A stretch of DNA of 64,000 nucleotides from Armatimonadota bacterium (GCA_039679645.1 JBDKUO010000032.1:1-64000), one strand, 5' to 3'; positions 7,630 to 16,506 are shown, counted from the first letter of the stretch. The notes: generated by a model from the sequence alone, not told the origin. Program-made: numbers and translations.

Positions 7630-9120
7630 TTATCCATTCAAATCGCGCTCGCCGGGACAGATTTTATCCGGTATCTTTATTTTAGATTCACTTCTTAGCT
7701 GCTGCACTCTCTTAGTTGCTGTCTTGGGATTACCGATAACGCACGGACCGGCCACACATCCGCCCTCGCAACACATCACTTCCAGCACATTAAAGTCGCC
7801 GCCGTGGAGGGCATAGTTCTTCATCGTCTTCAGAGACTGCTTGGATATGCCGTCAATGAGTTCTGGTTTAATCTCGTCATGCAACACCGATTCGTCGTCG
7901 GTCATATCTTTTATAGCCTCGGCGACCCCGCCGCTCACAGGAAACCCTCTGCCGCTGGCATGTGCCGGTAAATCTGCAGGCTGTGGTTCGGCGTCCGCAA
8001 CGTCTATTCCCTTGGCGACCAGCAGTGATCCCAGTTCTTCGAACGTGAGAGTGTAGTCGACCAGCGGATCATCGACTGCTTCTTTTATCTTGGCTGCGCA
8101 GGGGCTTATAAACACCCTGAGCGCGTCAGGATACTGCTGCGCTGCTATCTCTGCGGCGCAGTGCATAGGGGTGCAGGTTTTGGAGACAAATGGCCGAAGT
8201 TCCGGCACATGTTTTTGAACTGCATATATGTATGCCGGGCAGCATGACGTTGCCATGAACGGATCACCCTCACCAAGCCTTTCAGCCAGCTCGATAGACT
8301 CCCGCCGGGCGACAATATCTGCCCCGAGTGCTACCTCCACCACATGATCGAACCCGAGCTGCTTTAGCGCCCCGACAACCTGTTCCAGTGACGCATCGAA
8401 CTGACCGGCCAGCGCCGGAGCTATCAGCGCAACCGTTTTTCGGGGTGAGAGCAGGTTTTTGATGATATCCACAATTTGCGAGAGGCTCATAATCGCGCCG
8501 AACGGGCAGGCAGCCATGCACTTTCCGCACAAGATGCACTTCGCCTCGTCGATGATCTCCACGCCATCCTCGCCTTTTGAGATAGCTCCGACAGGACATT
8601 CCTCCTCACATGGGATCGGGACATATACAACTGCATGATACGGGCACACTTTCATGCATTTTCCACAGTTGACGCACTTCTCGGAATCGATCCTGGCCTG
8701 ACCTTCGACAAATGAGATACACTTCTTGGGGCAGTTGACCGCGCACGGTCTGGCGAAGCAGCCTCTGCAAGCGTTGGTGACGAAGTAGTTTGTGCGCACG
8801 CACGCGCTGCACGCTTCATCAATTACTGTCAGATCACTCTGAGTCACCTTCTCGCGAGACAGAGCAAGCTGCGCATACTGCCCGAGTGTCATTAACTCGT
8901 CCGCTTCATCCTCGACCTTGAAACCCAGCGATGCCATGAGGCGATATTTGATCACTGCCCGCTCTTTATGGACGCAGCAGCGGTCGTGCGGGCTTCCTTT
9001 GGGCCGCACCTCGATGGGGATTCTGTCTATATTCTCAACAAGCTTATTTTCAAAGGCAAGCTGTGCCAGGCGCACCAGCAGCAGCCGCCGAATGCGAGTT
9101 GTGTTGTTGTCATATTGCAT
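7630..9120 (-). CDS. [FeFe] hydrogenase, monomeric ferredoxin-type (group B-like)
   Basis: 496 residues from the ATG at 9120, which lies four bases after the preceding stop; an upstream in-frame TTG at 9147 would overlap the neighbour. The N-terminal half holds a Cys-rich bacterial ferredoxin region (CVNCGKCMKVCPYH, CILCGKCMAACPFG). The H-cluster domain carries the three binding motifs: TSCCPA near residue 290, the TCTPMH region near 316, and CEGGCVAGP near the C-terminus. TSCCPA in place of TSCCPGW points to group B rather than prototypical group A enzymes. It probably uses ferredoxin to evolve or take up H2 in the cytosol. It is the last gene of the operon. Confidence 0.9.
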   Translation of the reverse strand: MQYDNNTTRIRRLLLVRLAQLAFENKLVENIDRIPIEVRPKGSPHDRCCVHKERAVIKYRLMASLGFKVEDEADELMTLGQYAQLALSREKVTQSDLTVIDEACSACVRTNYFVTNACRGCFARPCAVNCPKKCISFVEGQARIDSEKCVNCGKCMKVCPYHAVVYVPIPCEEECPVGAISKGEDGVEIIDEAKCILCGKCMAACPFGAIMSLSQIVDIIKNLLSPRKTVALIAPALAGQFDASLEQVVGALKQLGFDHVVEVALGADIVARRESIELAERLGEGDPFMATSCCPAYIYAVQKHVPELRPFVSKTCTPMHCAAEIAAQQYPDALRVFISPCAAKIKEAVDDPLVDYTLTFEELGSLLVAKGIDVADAEPQPADLPAHASGRGFPVSGGVAEAIKDMTDDESVLHDEIKPELIDGISKQSLKTMKNYALHGGDFNVLEVMCCEGGCVAGPCVIGNPKTATKRVQQLRSESKIKIPDKICPGERDLNG

Positions 9121-9124
9121 AATG

Positions 9125-9388
9125 CTATCCGCCTTCGCCCCTTGCAAGCAGGTTTATCCGTTCGATCACGACCGGCAGGCTGGCTTCGCTGACAACTTCT
9201 TCGTTTATCATCACAAACGGGGCTTTTCCGTAATTCTCACCTTTGCACAAACCCAGGCAGCGCATACCTTCTATTTCTACTAAGCATTTAATATCGGGTT
9301 CCAGATGGTCCTCAAGCGACTGGAGATACATTCCGCCCATGAGATAACATGTAGTGCCCGCGCAGATTTTGACTTTGATTTTATCCAT
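9125..9388 (-). CDS. 2Fe-2S thioredoxin-like ferredoxin (NuoE/HydC-like)
   Basis: 87 residues with the four cysteines expected for a thioredoxin-like [2Fe-2S] protein: a CAGTTC pair near residues 9-14 and CLGLC near residue 45. In hydrogenase operons such proteins shuttle electrons to or from an [FeFe] hydrogenase or a flavoprotein partner. No NuoF-like flavoprotein is encoded nearby, so the electron partner is probably the adjacent hydrogenase itself. The stop TAG is four bases before the hydrogenase ATG. Confidence 0.82.
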   Translation of the reverse strand: MDKIKVKICAGTTCYLMGGMYLQSLEDHLEPDIKCLVEIEGMRCLGLCKGENYGKAPFVMINEEVVSEASLPVVIERINLLARGEGG

Positions 9389-9399
9389 CTAAGCTGTCC

Positions 9400-10572
9400 C
9401 TATACATAGTCGATTCGGACCTCCTTGAGATACTTCTCCCTGAGCAGGCCCACAATCTTCTTTACGACATTGCGCCGTATATCCAGTTCCACAGGCAGGT
9501 GGGGGTTCTGGTGAGCTTCGTTTATGCGAGTGCCCACAACAAACTCTATTATATCGCTTTGCAGCAGCATATCCACCAGCCGTGTTGCGCCGTTTTCGTA
9601 CGCGGGGTTCTGATCCGACTCCAGTATCTGTGCGGTCTTGCCGAGTGTCAGGCAGCCCTCGGTCACCAGATCGACGCCGTCCATGATCGAAGTAGTAGGT
9701 ATCTCAGGATCGATATCCGTCAGGTCCATCGTGACGGGCCTGTTAAGCTCTCTAGCCACTATATTCGCTGTAGTGCCGCCACAGACGACTGTCCGCCCAT
9801 CGTATGTGTCGATCATATGAGCACACTCGGCATCACTTTCTTTATCGTACGGCGGCCCTGTGACAATCAGCAATCGCCTCGGGTGACGCAAATAGATAAC
9901 TCCACAAGTGATATCATCTCCAGGGTTTCTATTATCATTCTGGAGGGCCTGGTCGGTGATGATATGGCTTAGACTTCGCGCGGATATGTCATTGTTCCTG
10001 CTCACAAGATCGAGTATCTGACTTTTGACGCCTTCCATGCCCCAGCCGAGAGGGTATTCGTATGTGCCCATACCCGACTGGCTGATCCCGTCGGAGAAGA
10101 AGACTATTCGGTCGCCCATGGTCGCGGTAAACTCCGAGTATGTCAGGCTGCGGCCGTTCCAGCGATCATTGGAGACAATCGACTGCGCGACCTGCACATC
10201 TTTGCTGTTTCTAATGAGTAAAAAGCGCGGGTTGCCGTGCTCTATGATGCGTGTTTCGCCGAGGATATTAGTGTCGACGATCGTGAATGCCGAATAGCTG
10301 ATCTTTCGCTCCGGGCATATGGGCAGTGCGTCCATCACTATCTCAGCAGCTCTGCGTGTTTCAATGTTGCCGGTCACGTATTCAAGCGCCATCTGCGCAG
10401 TCAGAGACGCAAGCACGCATGCCTCCACACCGGAGCCAAGGCCGTCCACCAGCACCGATACAACCCTGTTGCCGCCATCAGTCTTTCTTGATAGAAACAC
10501 ATCTCCGGCGGCATTCTGGCCGGACTTTCGCAGCTGGCAGTAGTCCACTTCTATGAATGAGCCTACGTTCAT
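9400..10572 (-). CDS. SpoIIE-family PP2C serine phosphatase
   Basis: 390 residues. The N-terminal 200 or so residues are a SpoIIE/PP2C domain, with metal-binding Asp in SVLVDGLGSGVEA, FFSDGISQSG and the later DDITCGVIYL. The C-terminal part, starting RRLLIVTGPPYDKESDAEC, is a conserved extension I cannot name. It overlaps the sensory hydrogenase by four bases at 10569-10572 (ATGA). In known group C3 systems a PP2C phosphatase is the output of a sensory hydrogenase, so it probably dephosphorylates a regulator in response to H2 or redox state. The target is not visible here. Confidence 0.87.
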   Translation of the reverse strand: MNVGSFIEVDYCQLRKSGQNAAGDVFLSRKTDGGNRVVSVLVDGLGSGVEACVLASLTAQMALEYVTGNIETRRAAEIVMDALPICPERKISYSAFTIVDTNILGETRIIEHGNPRFLLIRNSKDVQVAQSIVSNDRWNGRSLTYSEFTATMGDRIVFFSDGISQSGMGTYEYPLGWGMEGVKSQILDLVSRNNDISARSLSHIITDQALQNDNRNPGDDITCGVIYLRHPRRLLIVTGPPYDKESDAECAHMIDTYDGRTVVCGGTTANIVARELNRPVTMDLTDIDPEIPTTSIMDGVDLVTEGCLTLGKTAQILESDQNPAYENGATRLVDMLLQSDIIEFVVGTRINEAHQNPHLPVELDIRRNVVKKIVGLLREKYLKEVRIDYV

Positions 10573-12317
10573 TTTTCCATCTCCTCGTCTTTGTCGTAGC
10601 GAGCCACGGAGAACCCGTCGACGATGGAGTTTAATATCAGCTCAGACTCAGCGGAGCTTTTGCCCAGGCGAAACGCTATGTCCTGAACATTGGTCAGCAT
10701 ATTTTGGATCACCTGCTGCGCCTTTTCCACTATCTGCTCTCTGCGCAGCTCGGTGCTGGTGACGTTTATCATGATCGCGCCTACCACTCGATGACGCTCG
10801 ACAGTAAATATAGTGACGCTGAGCACCGTGTCGCCAAAGCGAATATATTTTCGGATGATGTCCTCGCCGCTTTCCAGAACATCAGCAAATAGCTCCGAAA
10901 ACGGCAGTATCGAACTCAATGCTGCTCCGACAAGCCCCGGCACCGCCTCACTGACTAATTCCAGGTCGCTGCCTCCGAGTTTCACGAACTCGCTGTTGCA
11001 TTCTATAATGCTTAGCTTCTCGTCAACGATCACCGTGGCATAAGGCAGAGTGTGCAGTATTGCGTTGGCCTTCTTTTGCGCCAGCTCGCGCATATATGAA
11101 ACGCACATGTTCGGCTCGGCGTTTCCGGCCAGTATCGCCCAAGCTAGCTCACGACACGAGTGATATCCGCAGCCTCCGCAGTTAAGCTCGTCTTCAATGC
11201 TCTGCTTGCCGATCTTATGAAGCGTGCTTTCTATCTCCTGCTGGGTATAGTCTGTTCGGCTTATCGGGGGAGTGTGCAGATCATCAGCAAGGCCGATAGC
11301 TGGTCTTCTGGGATATGCGTCCGGCGAGAAATCCGTATAGTCGAGGATGTTGAGACGAGACTCGATCTCTGAGCGTTCCTGCGCCTTAGGACCATTGACA
11401 CATCCTCCTTCACAAGCGAGCAGTTCTAAAAAGACGCTGTGAGAGATATTGGCAGGGTCGATACTTCGCAGCGCCTTGTCTATATTCTCTATGCCGGATA
11501 TGCTCTGAAACTGTGCTTTTGTACCCACACAATTGAGTCTTGTAGCTTCGAGCATGCCGCCTTCGACCGGGTAGATCGCCCCCTCTGCCGCCTTTTTGGG
11601 TATAAATATATCGCTGTCGTCGGGTTGAATGTCATCGAGCGAAATCTTTTCGTCAGCAAGCCATGCCCGCAGGTCTTCAAATGTGATCGCAGCGCTCAGA
11701 AGCTCGGGATGATAGTGAGCATCCAGCTTCTTTGCGATGCATGGGCCGATAAATACGACCGATGTGTCTTCCCCGAAATTGTCTTTGATCAGTTTGCAGT
11801 GCGCCAGCAGCGGCGAGAGAATGTGCGTGATCGACGCGGCGCGCTCCGGCAGATATTTGGATATATATTCCACCACCACCGGGCATGCCGATGAAATATA
11901 GAGATTGTTCTTGTCAGCATTTCTCTCAATATCCGATGCTGCCTGAGCCGACACCTGCTGCGCGCCGAGAGCAGTCTCACTGACACCCGAAAAGCCGAGC
12001 ATCTTGAGCGTGTGTATCAGCTTTGCGGGGCCAACACCATTGAATTCACTGACAAATGACGGCGCCAATGAGACAAAAACCCTGCTGCCATTGCTTATAA
12101 CTTGCTTCACATCAGGCAGGTCGTCTCTTACCTTCTTCGCCCCGGAAGGGCATACACTTACACAGTGGCCGCACACGATGCAGAGTTCCGGCACTATACT
12201 GGCCTGGTTGTTTGTGACCCGTATCGCCTTGACGGGGCACTCGCGCACGCATTTGTAGCAGTCCTGGCACCTTGCGCCTTCGGAGTATACGGGTTTGTAG
12301 ACTTTATTTTGCATCAT
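10569..12317 (-). CDS. hydS: Sensory [FeFe] hydrogenase with PAS domain (group C-like, HydS)
   Basis: The start is set at the ATG at 12317 (MMQNKVYKP), preceded by AAGAGGTG; the longer frame to 12377 lacks a site. This gives 582 residues. In order: a two-cluster 4Fe-4S ferredoxin (CQDCYKCVRECP, CIVCGHCVSVCP), an H-cluster domain with SSACPVVVEY near residue 142 and CEGGCVNGP, a 4Fe-4S domain LNCGGCGYHSC, and a PAS domain (about 440-540). The modified SACP motif and PAS module are typical of hydrogen sensors rather than turnover enzymes. The output is presumably the co-encoded phosphatase. Confidence 0.88.
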   Translation of the reverse strand: MMQNKVYKPVYSEGARCQDCYKCVRECPVKAIRVTNNQASIVPELCIVCGHCVSVCPSGAKKVRDDLPDVKQVISNGSRVFVSLAPSFVSEFNGVGPAKLIHTLKMLGFSGVSETALGAQQVSAQAASDIERNADKNNLYISSACPVVVEYISKYLPERAASITHILSPLLAHCKLIKDNFGEDTSVVFIGPCIAKKLDAHYHPELLSAAITFEDLRAWLADEKISLDDIQPDDSDIFIPKKAAEGAIYPVEGGMLEATRLNCVGTKAQFQSISGIENIDKALRSIDPANISHSVFLELLACEGGCVNGPKAQERSEIESRLNILDYTDFSPDAYPRRPAIGLADDLHTPPISRTDYTQQEIESTLHKIGKQSIEDELNCGGCGYHSCRELAWAILAGNAEPNMCVSYMRELAQKKANAILHTLPYATVIVDEKLSIIECNSEFVKLGGSDLELVSEAVPGLVGAALSSILPFSELFADVLESGEDIIRKYIRFGDTVLSVTIFTVERHRVVGAIMINVTSTELRREQIVEKAQQVIQNMLTNVQDIAFRLGKSSAESELILNSIVDGFSVARYDKDEEMEK

Positions 12318-12570
12318 CGTGATCACCTCTTGAAAGAGCAGCGTCCAGGATGTCTTTGATGTTGTCGGGTTCGACACCGGTTATGAGTTCACCGTTAATG
12401 CGGATATTTGGGCCATGCATGCATTCACCTTCGCACCGGCTGCCTGCCAGCCTGACACTCCCCTCGACGCCGTTATCTTTGAGATACTCCTGAATGGCGG
12501 CGAGGTTCTTGCTATTGCCCCGCGAGAAGCAGGAACTGCCCATGCACACAACAATCTCGATACGTTTCAT
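12304..12570 (-). CDS. 2Fe-2S ferredoxin-like protein, first gene of the hydrogenase operon
   Basis: 88 residues. Cysteines in MGSSCFSRG and in SRCEGEC form a thioredoxin-like [2Fe-2S] binding set similar to the second small protein in this operon. The last codons overlap the start of the sensory hydrogenase by 14 bases, so the two are translationally coupled. It may feed electrons to the sensor. The promoter at 12625-12653 lies 55-83 bases upstream of its ATG. Confidence 0.8.
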   Translation of the reverse strand: MKRIEIVVCMGSSCFSRGNSKNLAAIQEYLKDNGVEGSVRLAGSRCEGECMHGPNIRINGELITGVEPDNIKDILDAALSRGDHDDAK

Positions 12571-12624
12571 ATCGGCACCTCAATAAACCGATTGCGCCCT
12601 GAGTAATCGGTAATTATTTATCTA

Positions 12625-12653
12625 TTAATACCATGTTCTAATGTGGTTGTCAA
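12625..12653 (-). promoter_or_regulatory. Promoter of the hydrogenase operon
   Basis: On the minus strand a TTGACA box (12653-12648) and a TATTAA box (12630-12625) are separated by exactly 17 bases, a near-consensus housekeeping sigma-factor promoter. It is placed correctly for the 12570 start. Confidence 0.75.
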
Positions 12654-12660
12654 TTGAATA

Positions 12661-12674
12661 GTTACAATAGTAAC
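12661..12674. promoter_or_regulatory. Palindrome upstream of the hydrogenase promoter
   Basis: GTTAC-AATA-GTAAC is a perfect inverted repeat placed just upstream of the hydrogenase -35 box. Its geometry (short arms around four bases, flanks tTAG and CGA) resembles a weak Rex-type site. Binding by Rex or another regulator is inference. Confidence 0.4.
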
Positions 12675-12808
12675 GATATATCTGAAATACCAACCTGCAG
12701 GCGGTTTATTCGGCTTAAAAGCAGGGTATTAGTTACAGGCTCAGGGGCACAGATTCAGCGCAGAGGTTGCGATTTGAAAATTAATTGCGAATATTCTAAC
12801 GAGTGCTC

Positions 12809-12837
12809 TTGACAAACTGGCAGCGTGTGCCTATCAT
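12809..12837 (+). promoter_or_regulatory. adhE promoter
   Basis: TTGACA (12809-12814), 17 bases, TATCAT (12832-12837). The predicted start of transcription, near 12844, falls inside the Rex-like palindrome. Confidence 0.8.
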
Positions 12838-12841
12838 TATA

Positions 12842-12859
12842 TTGATAACTAATTATCGA
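12842..12859. promoter_or_regulatory. Rex-like operator over the adhE transcription start
   Basis: TTGATAA-CTAA-TTATCGA is an imperfect palindrome matching the known Rex operator layout (TTGTTAA, four bases, TTAACAA) at 11 of 14 arm positions. It follows the -10 box of adhE by four bases, an ideal position for NADH-responsive repression. Rex control of adhE is established in Clostridia and other anaerobes; it is inferred here because no rex gene is in the window. Confidence 0.6.
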
Positions 12860-12911
12860 TATGTGGCGTGCGATTGGTTTTCGCACACCGTGAATGCTTA
12901 GGGGGGTTAAA

Positions 12912-15554
12912 ATGGCTACTGTAATTGCTCCAACAATAAAAGAAATGCAACCACAAAAGGACCGCGCAGGTGAAGTCGAAAATGCACGGATCGAGCCGTG
13001 CACGCAAATCGACAAGCTGGTTTCCCGAGCAAACAGCGCGCTGCGCCAATTTGCCGATTACAATCAGGAACAGGTGGACGCCATAGTCAAGGCTATGACG
13101 CTTGCCGGTGAGGCGGCAAGGCTCCAACTGGCGCGAATGGCCGTTGACGAGACCGGCATGGGCGTTTTTGAGGACAAAGTTATCAAAAATCAGTTCTCGA
13201 CCGAATACATCTACAATAATATAAGGGATCGCAAGACGGTAGGCATCATAGATGAGGACGACAAAGAGGGCATTATCACAATTGCGGACCCGGTCGGTGT
13301 TATTGCGGCAATAACACCCGTTACAAACCCCACATCTACAACCATATTTAAATCGATAATTGCCATGAAGACGCGTAACCCAATTATTTTCGCGTTTCAC
13401 CCCAAGGCGCAGGAATGTAGTTCCGAAGCCGCAAGAGTGGTTCGCGACGCAGCGATCGAGGCGGGCGCGCCGGAAGACTGCATTCAGTGGATTGACGAGC
13501 CTTCACTCGATATGACTAACGCACTTATAAAACATGACGGCATTGCCACTATCCTTGCCACCGGCGGCAGCGGCATGGTCAAAGCGGCCTACAGCTCCGG
13601 CAAGCCTGCGCTGGGCGTGGGACCGGGCAACGTGCCGGTTTATATAGAAAAGACCGCCGACATATTTCGAGCCGTCAATGACGTGATAATATCCAAGACG
13701 TTCGACAACGGCACCATCTGCGCATCCGAGCAGTCTGTAGTGGTCGATGAAGAGATTGCCGATGCGGCAATGAAGCGATTCGCAGAGCAGGGCGCATATG
13801 TGCTCAATCCTGAAGAGACCAAAAAAGTCGGTGCGGTTGCCGTGGACGAAAAGCGGCACTCCATGTCCCCGGCTGTGGTCGGCCAGAGCGCTGTGAAGAT
13901 TGCCAAGCTCTCCGGCATAAATGTCCCGGCAGCAACGAAGCTCCTGATTGCGCCATTGAACGATGTCGGGCCAAACACACCCTTGAGCCGTGAAAAGCTT
14001 TCGCCTATACTCGGCTTTTATGTGGCAAAGAGCACTCGTGAGGCCATAGATATCTGCGACAGGCTTGTGCACTTCGGCGGTCTTGGTCACTCGGCGGCTA
14101 TTCACTCCAAGAATGCCGACATAATACGCGAGTATAGCATGCGAATCAAGACCAGCCGGATACTCGAGAACGTGCCGACCAGCTTTGGTGCTATCGGCGA
14201 TATATACAACAGGCTGGCTCCGTCGCTGACTCTGGGCTGCGGCGCTTACGGAGGCAACTCGACATCCGACAATGTCGGCGTCAGCAACCTGCTCAATATC
14301 AAACGAGTTAGCAGGCGAAGAGTGAACATGAAATGGTTCAAAGTGCCGCCCAAGGTCTATTTTGAGAAGGGCTGCCTTGAATATCTGAGCAAAATCGACA
14401 GAAAGCGCGCGGTAATTGTCGCCGACCCGACGATGGTCAAGCTGGGCATGGTCAAAAAGGCCGAGGATTATCTACGCAAGGCCGGTATGGAGATCGAGAT
14501 ATTCGGTGATGTTGAGCCTGACCCGACCACCGATACGATCTACCGCGGCGTCGAGATGATGAGCCGGTTTAATCCTGACTTGATCGTGGCGTTCGGTGGC
14601 GGTTCGGCAATTGACGCGGCAAAGGGAATGTGGCTCTTCTATGAGTGCCCGGAGGCTAAGTTCCAGGATATGGCGCTGAGGTTTATGGACATTCGCAAGC
14701 GCTCTATGCGCTTCCCTGAGCTAGGCAGAAAGGCGCTGTTTGTCGCAGTCCCGACGACATCCGGCACGGGTTCTGAGGTAACGTCCTTTGCCGTAATCAC
14801 AGACAAATCGACGGGCACGAAGTACCCTCTGGCCGACTATGAGCTGACGCCGGACATTGCAATATTGGACCCGGAACTGACTTATACGGTCCCGAAGTCA
14901 GTCACGGCAGACACGGGGATGGACGTGCTCTCCCATGCGCTTGAGGCATGCGTATCGGTTATGGCGAGCGATTACACCGATGCCCTTGCTATTCAGGCGG
15001 CGAAGATGGTGTTTAAGTATCTGCCGGTTGCGTATGAACAACCGGGTAACGAAGATGCGCGCGAAAAGATGCACAACGCAAGCTGTATGGCCGGTATGGC
15101 GTTTACAAACGCTTTTCTGGGCGTCAATCACAGCCTGGCGCATAAGATAGGCGGAGAGTTTCATGTGCCGCATGGCCGGGCGAATGCAATTCTGCTGCCG
15201 CATGTGGTCAGATACAACGGTTCGCTGCCGTCCAAGTTCACGGCTTACCCGAAGTATGAGCACCCGGTGGCAGACGTCAAATATCAGGAGATAGCGAAAG
15301 CTCTGGGCCTGCCTGCCGATACTCCGCAGCAGGGTGTGGAGAGTTTGGCGAAGGCCGTTGAGGACCTGCGCTCTAAGCTCAATATCCCCGCAAGCTTTGC
15401 GGAGGCCGGAATACCGGAGGACGTTTATATGAAAGCGCTGGACAAAGTAGCCTTGAAAGCCTTTGACGACCAGTGTACTGGCGCGAACCCGCGCTATCCG
15501 CTGGTGGATGAGTTGAGGGGCATTCTTTTGAAAGCTTACAAACCATCCAAATAG
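12912..15554 (+). CDS. adhE: Bifunctional acetaldehyde-CoA/alcohol dehydrogenase
   Basis: 880 residues from the ATG at 12912, with GGGGGG just upstream. The N-terminal part (about 1-430) is a CoA-acylating aldehyde dehydrogenase with the catalytic Cys in NGTICASEQ. The C-terminal part (about 470-880) is an iron-dependent alcohol dehydrogenase with the NAD-binding FGGGSAIDAAKGMW and metal-binding His in HALEACVS, NHSLAHKIGG and FHVPHGRAN. It reduces acetyl-CoA via acetaldehyde to ethanol, reoxidising two NADH during fermentation, and probably forms spirosomes. It is divergent from the hydrogenase operon, the other electron sink, and carries a Rex-like operator. A strong terminator follows. Confidence 0.97.
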   Translation: MATVIAPTIKEMQPQKDRAGEVENARIEPCTQIDKLVSRANSALRQFADYNQEQVDAIVKAMTLAGEAARLQLARMAVDETGMGVFEDKVIKNQFSTEYIYNNIRDRKTVGIIDEDDKEGIITIADPVGVIAAITPVTNPTSTTIFKSIIAMKTRNPIIFAFHPKAQECSSEAARVVRDAAIEAGAPEDCIQWIDEPSLDMTNALIKHDGIATILATGGSGMVKAAYSSGKPALGVGPGNVPVYIEKTADIFRAVNDVIISKTFDNGTICASEQSVVVDEEIADAAMKRFAEQGAYVLNPEETKKVGAVAVDEKRHSMSPAVVGQSAVKIAKLSGINVPAATKLLIAPLNDVGPNTPLSREKLSPILGFYVAKSTREAIDICDRLVHFGGLGHSAAIHSKNADIIREYSMRIKTSRILENVPTSFGAIGDIYNRLAPSLTLGCGAYGGNSTSDNVGVSNLLNIKRVSRRRVNMKWFKVPPKVYFEKGCLEYLSKIDRKRAVIVADPTMVKLGMVKKAEDYLRKAGMEIEIFGDVEPDPTTDTIYRGVEMMSRFNPDLIVAFGGGSAIDAAKGMWLFYECPEAKFQDMALRFMDIRKRSMRFPELGRKALFVAVPTTSGTGSEVTSFAVITDKSTGTKYPLADYELTPDIAILDPELTYTVPKSVTADTGMDVLSHALEACVSVMASDYTDALAIQAAKMVFKYLPVAYEQPGNEDAREKMHNASCMAGMAFTNAFLGVNHSLAHKIGGEFHVPHGRANAILLPHVVRYNGSLPSKFTAYPKYEHPVADVKYQEIAKALGLPADTPQQGVESLAKAVEDLRSKLNIPASFAEAGIPEDVYMKALDKVALKAFDDQCTGANPRYPLVDELRGILLKAYKPSK

Positions 15555-15571
15555 CAGTTGACTTTGCCTCC

Positions 15572-15615
15572 TGTCTCTCCGGCGCATGCGGCAGCGCCGG
15601 AGAGACAATTTTATA
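15572..15615 (+). terminator. Rho-independent terminator of adhE
   Basis: A perfect 14-bp stem, TGTCTCTCCGGCGC (15572-15585) with GCGCCGGAGAGACA (15594-15607), has an eight-base loop and is followed by attttatat. Confidence 0.9.
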
Positions 15616-15815
15616 TATGCAACAATCCCTTATACTTCGCGGGCGAATGCCCCGAAGATGGGCACTTTACTGAAAGCCTGCATACCTCACTGCAAATGCC
15701 CCGAATAGCAAACCTGTTCTCTCCATTTTCGCATTTTTATTGACAGTCTCGCCATCCAATGGTATACTTTTTTGGTCGGCTAGGCTAATTAGCTTCGGCA
15801 GACGGTTTGTGTCGT
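15616..15815 (+). promoter_or_regulatory. tRNA operon promoter region
   Basis: No gene is seen here. A consensus promoter lies at 15740-15768: TTGACA, 17 bases, TATACT, about 48 bases before the first tRNA. The upstream part holds a dispersed motif, ggcgaatgccccga, also present near 63051. Confidence 0.8.
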
Positions 15816-15891
15816 GCGCTCGTAGCTCAGGGGATAGAGCGAATGGTTGCGGACCATTAGGTCGGGGGTTCGAATCCCTTCGAGCGCACCA
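15816..15891 (+). tRNA. tRNA-Arg (anticodon GCG)
   Basis: Full cloverleaf: acceptor GCGCTCG/CGAGCGC, anticodon stem AATGG/CCATT with loop TTGCGGA (anticodon GCG), T-arm GGGGGTTCGAATCCC, encoded CCA. It reads CGC, and CGU by wobble. A G at position 34 is notable because most bacteria use ACG (inosine) for these codons. Confidence 0.96.
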
Positions 15892-15897
15892 TATCAT

Positions 15898-15973
15898 GGC
15901 CGATTAGCTCAATGGATAGAGCGCCGCCGTCCTAAGGCGGGCGTTGGGGGTTCGATTCCCTCATCGGCCACCA
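15898..15973 (+). tRNA. tRNA-Arg (anticodon CCT)
   Basis: Acceptor GGCCGAT/ATCGGCC, anticodon stem CCGCC/GGCGG with loop GTCCTAA (anticodon CCT, reading AGG), T-arm GGGGGTTCGATTCCC, encoded CCA. It lies six bases after the previous tRNA and is clearly co-transcribed. Confidence 0.96.
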
Positions 15974-16139
15974 CCCCTAGTAGGGGTTGCCCACATGTTT
16001 CGATCGGAAACAGAGTTTGGTTATGGATGGATAGTCTGCCGTCGGCGGCTATTCAGTTTTTATATACATTTTATCGGAAGTGCGGCGAGCGCCCAAGTGG
16101 GCAGTGTCCGGCTTCCGTTTTTGGTCTTTTAGATATCGC

Positions 16140-16227
<88 letters not shown>

Positions 16228-16230
16228 AGT

Positions 16231-16506
16231 TGTGACCGTGCTAGACGGGGAGCTAGCGGTGCCCTGTAACCCGTAATCCGCTCTAAAGGGGTTGAATTCC
16301 TGTCCGCGGTCTGATCCGTTTGAGTTGCACCTTGGTAAGTGGTGTTGATAGTCGGGCCCTACGCAATGCCCGGCGTGTGAACCCCGTCAGGTCCGGAAGG
16401 AAGCAGCGGTAAACACGTTCGCGCATGTGCCGTATGGTGATCCGGCTGGAGCTAACTGCACGGGCAGCGCTTGGGCGGTCTTATCAGAGGCAGGTGCACG
16501 GTCGCT
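16231..16506 (+). ncRNA. ffs: Signal recognition particle RNA, large bacterial type
   Basis: The universally conserved helix 8 segment GGTCCGGAAGGAAGCAGC lies at 16390-16407. The 5' GACCGTG (16234-16240) pairs with the 3' CACGGTC (16497-16503), closing a molecule of about 270 bases. That length, with extra 5' sequence before helix 5, is the Alu-domain-containing type of Bacillus and many deep-branching bacteria, not the short 4.5S RNA. Location directly before dnaX is a common synteny. It scaffolds Ffh for co-translational membrane targeting. Confidence 0.93.
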
